Positions 59,729-64,000 of a stretch of 64,000 nucleotides of DNA are shown here, in pieces. Both the position numbers and the translations under genes were made by a program. The stretch's first letter is position 1; the number at the start of each line of letters is the position of its first letter. Source of the stretch: Holothuria scabra (lineage: Eukaryota; Echinodermata; Holothuroidea; Aspidochirotida; Holothuriidae); the NCBI GenBank assembly GCA_037179385.1, contig CM074187.1, positions 45,480,879 to 45,544,878 on the forward strand, written 5' to 3'. Under the pieces are notes generated by a model that had not been told where the DNA came from, did not search any database, and saw only the letters and a list, made by a program, of their open reading frames with translations.

Positions 59729-62700
59729 CTGTAGGCAATATAAAAAACACATATTACTGCAATGTAAAAACACATATTAAAGCAATGCCTGAACATATAA
59801 TACAACAATGAAAAACATATATATGGCAATGACAAAACACATGTTATGACAATAAAACAAAATAAATTGAATTTGATTTTGAATAAATCTAGATTGAGTC
59901 TTGTATCTGATTTGGATACAAACACACTGCAGTTCTCATATGGAAGTTAATATGAGTGTAACATCTCTAAATGTAAGTACTATAGACAAATCCAGACAGC
60001 AAGTGATGGTCTGATTTCAGTCGGCCATAACTGGGGTCTATCACCTTTTAATCTTTCAATTTCATTGCTTACCTGTATCATGGATGGATGTACACTAAAA
60101 TTTATACTGTTTTCTTCAATTTCACTGAATATGAGGGTTTGAAATTCATTTAGACAATAAATGAAGACGATTTAAGGCTGATTGACCCCACTAATGGCTG
60201 CCTACAGTCTCTTAAAACAAGCGCTGATCGGATTTGGATGTAGGCAAAAGAGTTTAAGGTCTTACATCAGCCTGAGAAATTACACAACTTTAAAGGTAGA
60301 TGGGTTGGAGAATAGAGTTCATAACTGTAAGTATGAACACAGATTACCATCACAATTGTGATTAAACATGTGGTCTCTCCAGAAATAAGAGAGCAGAATG
60401 TCCACATATGCATATTTACGAGGTTATACTGTTTGTGAATCCAAAATATTCTTTAAGTATTTGCATGTCAGCTACATTTATTGTAAATAAACTCTCTGAA
60501 CATATAACTTACTTTGGTCCCACCACTTCCACTACTTCTTCTGGTCCAGCTACTAGAAAGAGACCAGATGCTTTTTCATCACCAACAGAGAGTAACATCA
60601 AAGCATTCTGGGAGAAAATAAATGATAATAGATGGGTAGTTCCATTGGTTCATATTAATTTTCTTCCTCAAATATAAGGATATGAGGTCATGCCACCAAA
60701 AGAAAATTGAAATGCAAAAATGGATTCAGGTTTTGATAATAGGCCTATATATGTGTGTGTGTGTTCGATACCATGCAAATAATGCCATGATGTCCCATAA
60801 CTTCTCAGTCAAATGTTACACCAGCATGTTCAAAAAAATACCCTAGATGACCTTTGATCTCCACCAAAAATGATAGGGACCATCTTCTGATCATAATGCA
60901 CCCACATAACAAATAAGAAATTTATACAAAAGTTCAGCACATACCTATGATCAAATCACCATTGGGAACTGAAAGCAGTTCCCTGTAAGGAAACTTATGA
61001 GTTTCCTTTAGGTGGTGAGGGCAGGTAGCACATGAATGCCTGAAGGGAGGGTGGGCTTCCAGAAATCATGTGACAGACCCAGTGTTGTAACAAGTCATGA
61101 CTCGAGTCACTTCCTCTCAAAATGATAGTGACTCGATAGAATTCAGGAGTAATTTCCCCTTTGAAATAGTACAGTGACTCAAGTCAATGACTCGACTCGA
61201 GTCACTTAAAAGTTTGAAAATTGGTGACTTGAGTCACTACTCTAGTGACTCAATACTGGACAGACCACAGACCAGGCTTGAGCTCTCACGAGCAGCCGGT
61301 ACTTGCTAAAGCAGTGCTAGTAGGTGCACACACATACACACATACATTAACACTTAAACACACATGCCTCCAGAACTGCCTTGGTTTCTCTCATCATTGA
61401 AACAAAAAATTGAAAGCAAAGTACACTGAGGTTTCCATGGATAATTTCATTAGGCTTTAGCTTTATTTAAAACTACACCAGTTCTAAAATGTTTAACTTT
61501 TTGCCTCCTATCTGGATATATCATGTTGACAAGTTTTCATACTCTGACCTAATATACTGTTCAAGGTAAAAGCTGGCATCCACCTAAACTAGCAATAGCA
61601 TTCTACCCCCCCTCCCCCATCAGAAAGTGCATCCAAGTGTGCTATGCATTGCAGTACTATCTCCTATCTAGAGATATACCGTATTTACTCTATTAAACGC
61701 CCCGGGGGCGTGAAATTTTCTTTAAAGGGGGCGTTTATTAGAGTCAAATTTATGTGACTTTTCTCTAGGCAAGTGCCCCACAACTTGTTTCTTATCTGAG
61801 CCCTTCTGATAAACTGCTATGGCGTATTTGCCCATTTGGTTGTCAGCTTCACAATCAGCTGTGAGCTCCTCCCCAATAATCGGTAACCAAACTTTCCTTT
61901 AAATATGGTAGCCTCGAACAACACTGTGAACTTTGCAAGTGTGATCAACTTTCGCCGACATCTTGATATGTAACGTTACACACAGAAGTGACTTTTTTAC
62001 GAGCCTGCGGCATGCATGCATGCATGCTGTGCACAGTATACAACCAGGCCTCACGTTACTATACTGACCGGCCGGCTATACGCATGTACATACGGTAATT
62101 GCATAATAGTTACCATGAGTAGCACCATGCACGTATGTATTAGCAGTACATAGGCGTTCACAGCATTTCACTGTTAATCAGTTTTCCTGTGGTGAATTTG
62201 GATTTTCATGTTAGGCTGTTCAGATAGGCTAGCGAATATTTTTATACCTACGGTATGTACAGTACCACTTTCGAACCGCAAACGAAGCAGCACAGGTTCG
62301 CGGTATGTGATAGCTTGATGGATATCGACAGATATTAGTTGCAGAAACATGCCTTTTACTTCAAGATATGGGACTTAAGGAGATTTTGTGGCTTCAAGGT
62401 AGGACTATTTCATTTTCCTTTTACCATATTGTCTTTGGAATTAACAATTTCACTTTATGCAATGTGACGAAAAAGTTGGGGGGCGTTTATTAGAGAGGGG
62501 GCGTTTAATAGAGTAAATATGGTATTCAGGAAAGCAATTTTTGCAAAGTTAGACATCCAGTTATCCTACATAACCTTTTAACTGCACCATGATTAGAATG
62601 GCTCATCCCTTTAGAATCATGCATGTACATGTCCTTCAACACAGCTGTGTTCTTAATGAATGCCTCATGAAGTAGACACTGGATTCAAACTTGAATCTGC

Positions 62701-64000
62701 TCCTTTTTTTCTAGAAATGTTTGGAGAATAATGTCAGGTTGTTGCCTTATGATGTTACTATTAGCAACTTTTCAAGTCTGGGATTGGTACTGAACCCTTG
62801 CCATGTATCATAACACTGCCTGGCAGCTTTACCCAAGAAACCTGCAGACAGAGTGTGTAGTCTTGTAGGCAGAGTAACTGACTCTCACTCAGAAGGTCCA
62901 GGGTTCAATTCCCACACTGGGTCATACCAAAAACTTCAAAAATGGAACCTGCTGTCATTGTGCATGATGCTCCGTATAAGCAATGGAGTAGGGAAAACAA
63001 TCCAGTTCCCCACAACTGAAAAAAAATCCCCATGAGCATTCCTAGATTAATCTAACCTAACATTACCTAACCTAACCAAACCTAACCTAATCTAACCACA
63101 AGAGACCAGTAAGTGTAAGAGAAGCATCTGACCAGAAAAAAAGAGAACTTTATCTGACCTGAGAACCAATTTCATTAGCAACCATGTTTAAAAATTCAGA
63201 GTCTCCTTCTTTTCTGTGCAAGCAGAATATAACATCTCTGTTTGGCTGGTTAAGGTACCGCTGTCCTTCAAGTACTGCAACCTCCCTCAGTAGTAATAGA
63301 TTGCTCTGTAAGAAAAGTGAAGTTACATTCCACAAAAATATGTTTTGAAGAACTGATAAAAAAATACAATAAACTTGACTAGTAACAGATAGAGAGGAAA
63401 TGGCTTAACATAAAGAAGACATCTGCAGTCTTTGAGGAAGAGTTACTTGTGAAAGTAAATGCAGTAATTCAATTTCCAATTTATTGAAAACAATTATGCT
63501 TTCTTACACAAATCCATGCACCACTCTTTTATGTCATGTGATTATTTGTTTGTTACTGATTTGATAAATATATGAAAAATGTATTTCATTATTTGGAAAA
63601 GTCTATAGATCTATGACAAATTGATTGTAAAAGGTTAAACAATGACAGAATAAGCATTTGATAAGGATGATTCAGAAACGAAGGGTCAGCAGTATCCAGA
63701 ATGTTGAAGAATGTTGTACGTGGAGAGTACTACCTCCTCATCTATCACTTGTAAAATGCCCACATAAGACTGTGATTACTTATTTCACAACAGGTGGATT
63801 GTTCTCACCACAAAACTGAGCAAACTGTCTCTGCATGTTTGCCCCCTTTATACAGGCTTCTGACACAGTCATTAAGCCCTGTCACACAGCTCCCTTTAAA
63901 TCTGGGTACTGTATATTACTTTTAAAACATTTAAACTGACCTTATTGGTTGCCTTTAGTGTCTTCTGTTGTTTCTCAACTGCTAGAGCATATTCATCTGG
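59593..64000 (-). CDS. AARSD1: Alanyl-tRNA editing protein AARSD1, last four exons; 5' end beyond window
   Basis: AARSD1 is a free-standing relative of the alanyl-tRNA synthetase editing domain that hydrolyses mischarged Ser-tRNA(Ala) in trans. Four exons join in one frame for 145 C-terminal residues plus a TGA stop; human AARSD1 is about 412 aa. Blocks matching human: NLLLLREVAV (human NLNLLRDLAV), LHRKEGDSEFLNMVANEIGS, SVGDEKASGLFLVAGP and GRYQGKA. This is the C-terminal part after the catalytic zinc-binding module; the metal-binding His/Cys residues are off the right edge, so activity cannot be judged here. ALIX follows downstream on the same strand. No convincing poly(A) signal was seen close to the stop; the DNA just downstream is a TTAA-type MITE and a SINE. 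Orthology rests on remembered human sequence. Confidence 0.95.
59980..60243. mobile_element. MITE, family E, in an AARSD1 intron
   Basis: Left end CTATAGACAAATCCAG, right end read inward CTACATCCAAATCCGATC. Contains CTTACCTGTATCATGGATGG. Confidence 0.8.
60513..60607 (-). CDS. AARSD1: AARSD1 exon, SVGDEKASGLFLVAGP block
   Basis: Encodes NALMLLSVGDEKASGLFLVA then GPEEVVEVVGP, matching human TVGDEKGGGLFLLAGP. Acceptor TCTCCCAG|A, donor AAA|GTAAGT; the split Lys codon is completed by the next exon. Confidence 0.95.
60840..61010. repeat. Truncated DR1-type satellite monomer with two serial hairpins
   Basis: One diverged monomer (ATGACCTTTGATCTCCACC at about 60847) followed by two perfect 8-bp hairpins: GGGAACTG/CAGTTCCC (60964-60971 and 60976-60983) and AAGGAAAC/GTTTCCTT (60987-60994 and 61001-61008). 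Confidence 0.75.
61080..61258. mobile_element. hAT MITE, 179 bp, perfect 8-bp TSD
   Basis: Ends CAGTGTTG and, from the other side, CAGTATTG. TSD GACAGACC at 61072-61079 and 61259-61266. The interior is dominated by GACTCGAGTCAC-like palindromes. Confidence 0.92.
61679..62522. mobile_element. TA-MITE, 844 bp, copy 2
   Basis: Near-identical to 30544-31375, differing by scattered substitutions and a ~10-bp insertion near 62150. TIRs are the same except one CpG to CpA change at the right end. TA flanks both sides. Confidence 0.92.
62845..63095 (+). mobile_element. tRNA-derived SINE with canonical-looking box B and CTAAC tail
   Basis: Head contains GGGTTCAATTCCC (box B) after a box-A-like stretch; then the shared body and a CCTAAC/TCTAACC tail to about 63095. 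The body is slightly deleted before the tail. Confidence 0.87.
63159..63305 (-). CDS. AARSD1: AARSD1 exon, HRKEGDSEF block
   Basis: Exactly 49 codons, SNLLLLREVAVLEGQRYLNQ through MVANEIGSQ. Contains LHRKEGDSEFLNMVANEIGS, nearly identical to human. Acceptor TTCTTACAG|A, donor CAG|GTCAGA. Confidence 0.95.
63941..64000 (-). CDS. AARSD1: AARSD1 exon (partial, runs off right edge)
   Basis: Encodes PDEYALAVEKQQKTLKATNK in frame to the donor AAG|GTCAGT. It corresponds to the human segment just before NLNLLRDLAV. Confidence 0.88.

Larger units (their letters stand above)
60608..63158. other. AARSD1 intron with satellite remnants, hAT MITE, TA-MITE and SINE
   Basis: Holds one truncated DR1-type monomer (60846 onward), serial hairpins (60964-61008), a 179-bp hAT MITE, a CA-rich tract, the second TA-MITE and a full SINE. 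Confidence 0.82.

Noticed and set aside
62850..62930. Candidate tRNA gene on the plus strand
   Set aside because: Same reason: the box B is good but the segment leads directly into the SINE body and CTAAC tail.
63040..63095. Telomere-like CCTAAC repeats near 63.05 kb
   Set aside because: They are the tail of the SINE at 62845-63095, not telomeric sequence.

Overview
This is a gene-poor, repeat-rich, AT-rich window of a eukaryotic, intron-containing animal genome. Spliceosomal GT-AG introns of up to about 8 kb, tRNA-derived SINEs, and dense hAT-like, TTAA-type and satellite-bearing elements point to a marine invertebrate. An echinoderm or another invertebrate deuterostome is my guess from the look of the repeats; no marker in the window proves it.

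Two protein-coding genes are supported, both on the minus strand and in tandem. (1) An ALIX/PDCD6IP orthologue runs from 45064 down past the left edge. Twelve coding exons (45064 to 268) join without a phase break into 632 codons that cover the BRO1 domain and most of the V domain. The end of the V domain and the proline-rich tail lie outside. (2) The last four coding exons of AARSD1, an alanyl-tRNA-editing protein, lie at 59593-64000, with the stop codon at 59593. AARSD1 is therefore upstream of ALIX, about 14.5 kb away. The two genes work in unrelated processes (ESCRT/membrane remodelling and tRNA proofreading) and there is no sign of a functional link.

Everything else is intron or intergenic DNA made largely of mobile elements, many with target-site duplications (TSDs) that can be read directly. 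Region by region: 1-3.7 kb, hAT-like fragment and a TTAA element nested in another TTAA element; 4.7-5.9, 12.4-12.9 and 14.4-15.9 kb, a satellite-bearing family with a ~145-bp monomer carrying TGACCTTTGACCT (a DR1 nuclear-receptor-type site), a CA-rich tract and a terminal hairpin; 6.5 kb, AT-rich minisatellite; 7.9, 18, 21.7, 25.8, 48.5, 50, 59.2 and 63 kb, a tRNA-derived SINE family; 20.5-23.9 kb, a 3.4-kb Harbinger-like element with ~41-bp terminal inverted repeats (TIRs); 26.8 and 54.9 kb, a piggyBac-type MITE pair; 30.3-33.0 kb, an element with 4-bp TSDs hosting an 832-bp TA-MITE whose near twin sits at 61.7 kb; 34.8-36.9 kb, two hAT elements, one with a decayed transposase N-terminus; 40.1-44.4 kb, a three-level nest of elements in ALIX intron 1; 45.9-56.5 kb, intergenic DNA with a dispersed GC-rich palindromic motif, a 614-bp hAT element and a 184-bp CTAA array.

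I saw no defence system, CRISPR array or virus. The most unusual signals are the DR1-bearing satellite with its sequence-variable but pairing-conserved hairpins, and the legible nesting history in ALIX intron 1.
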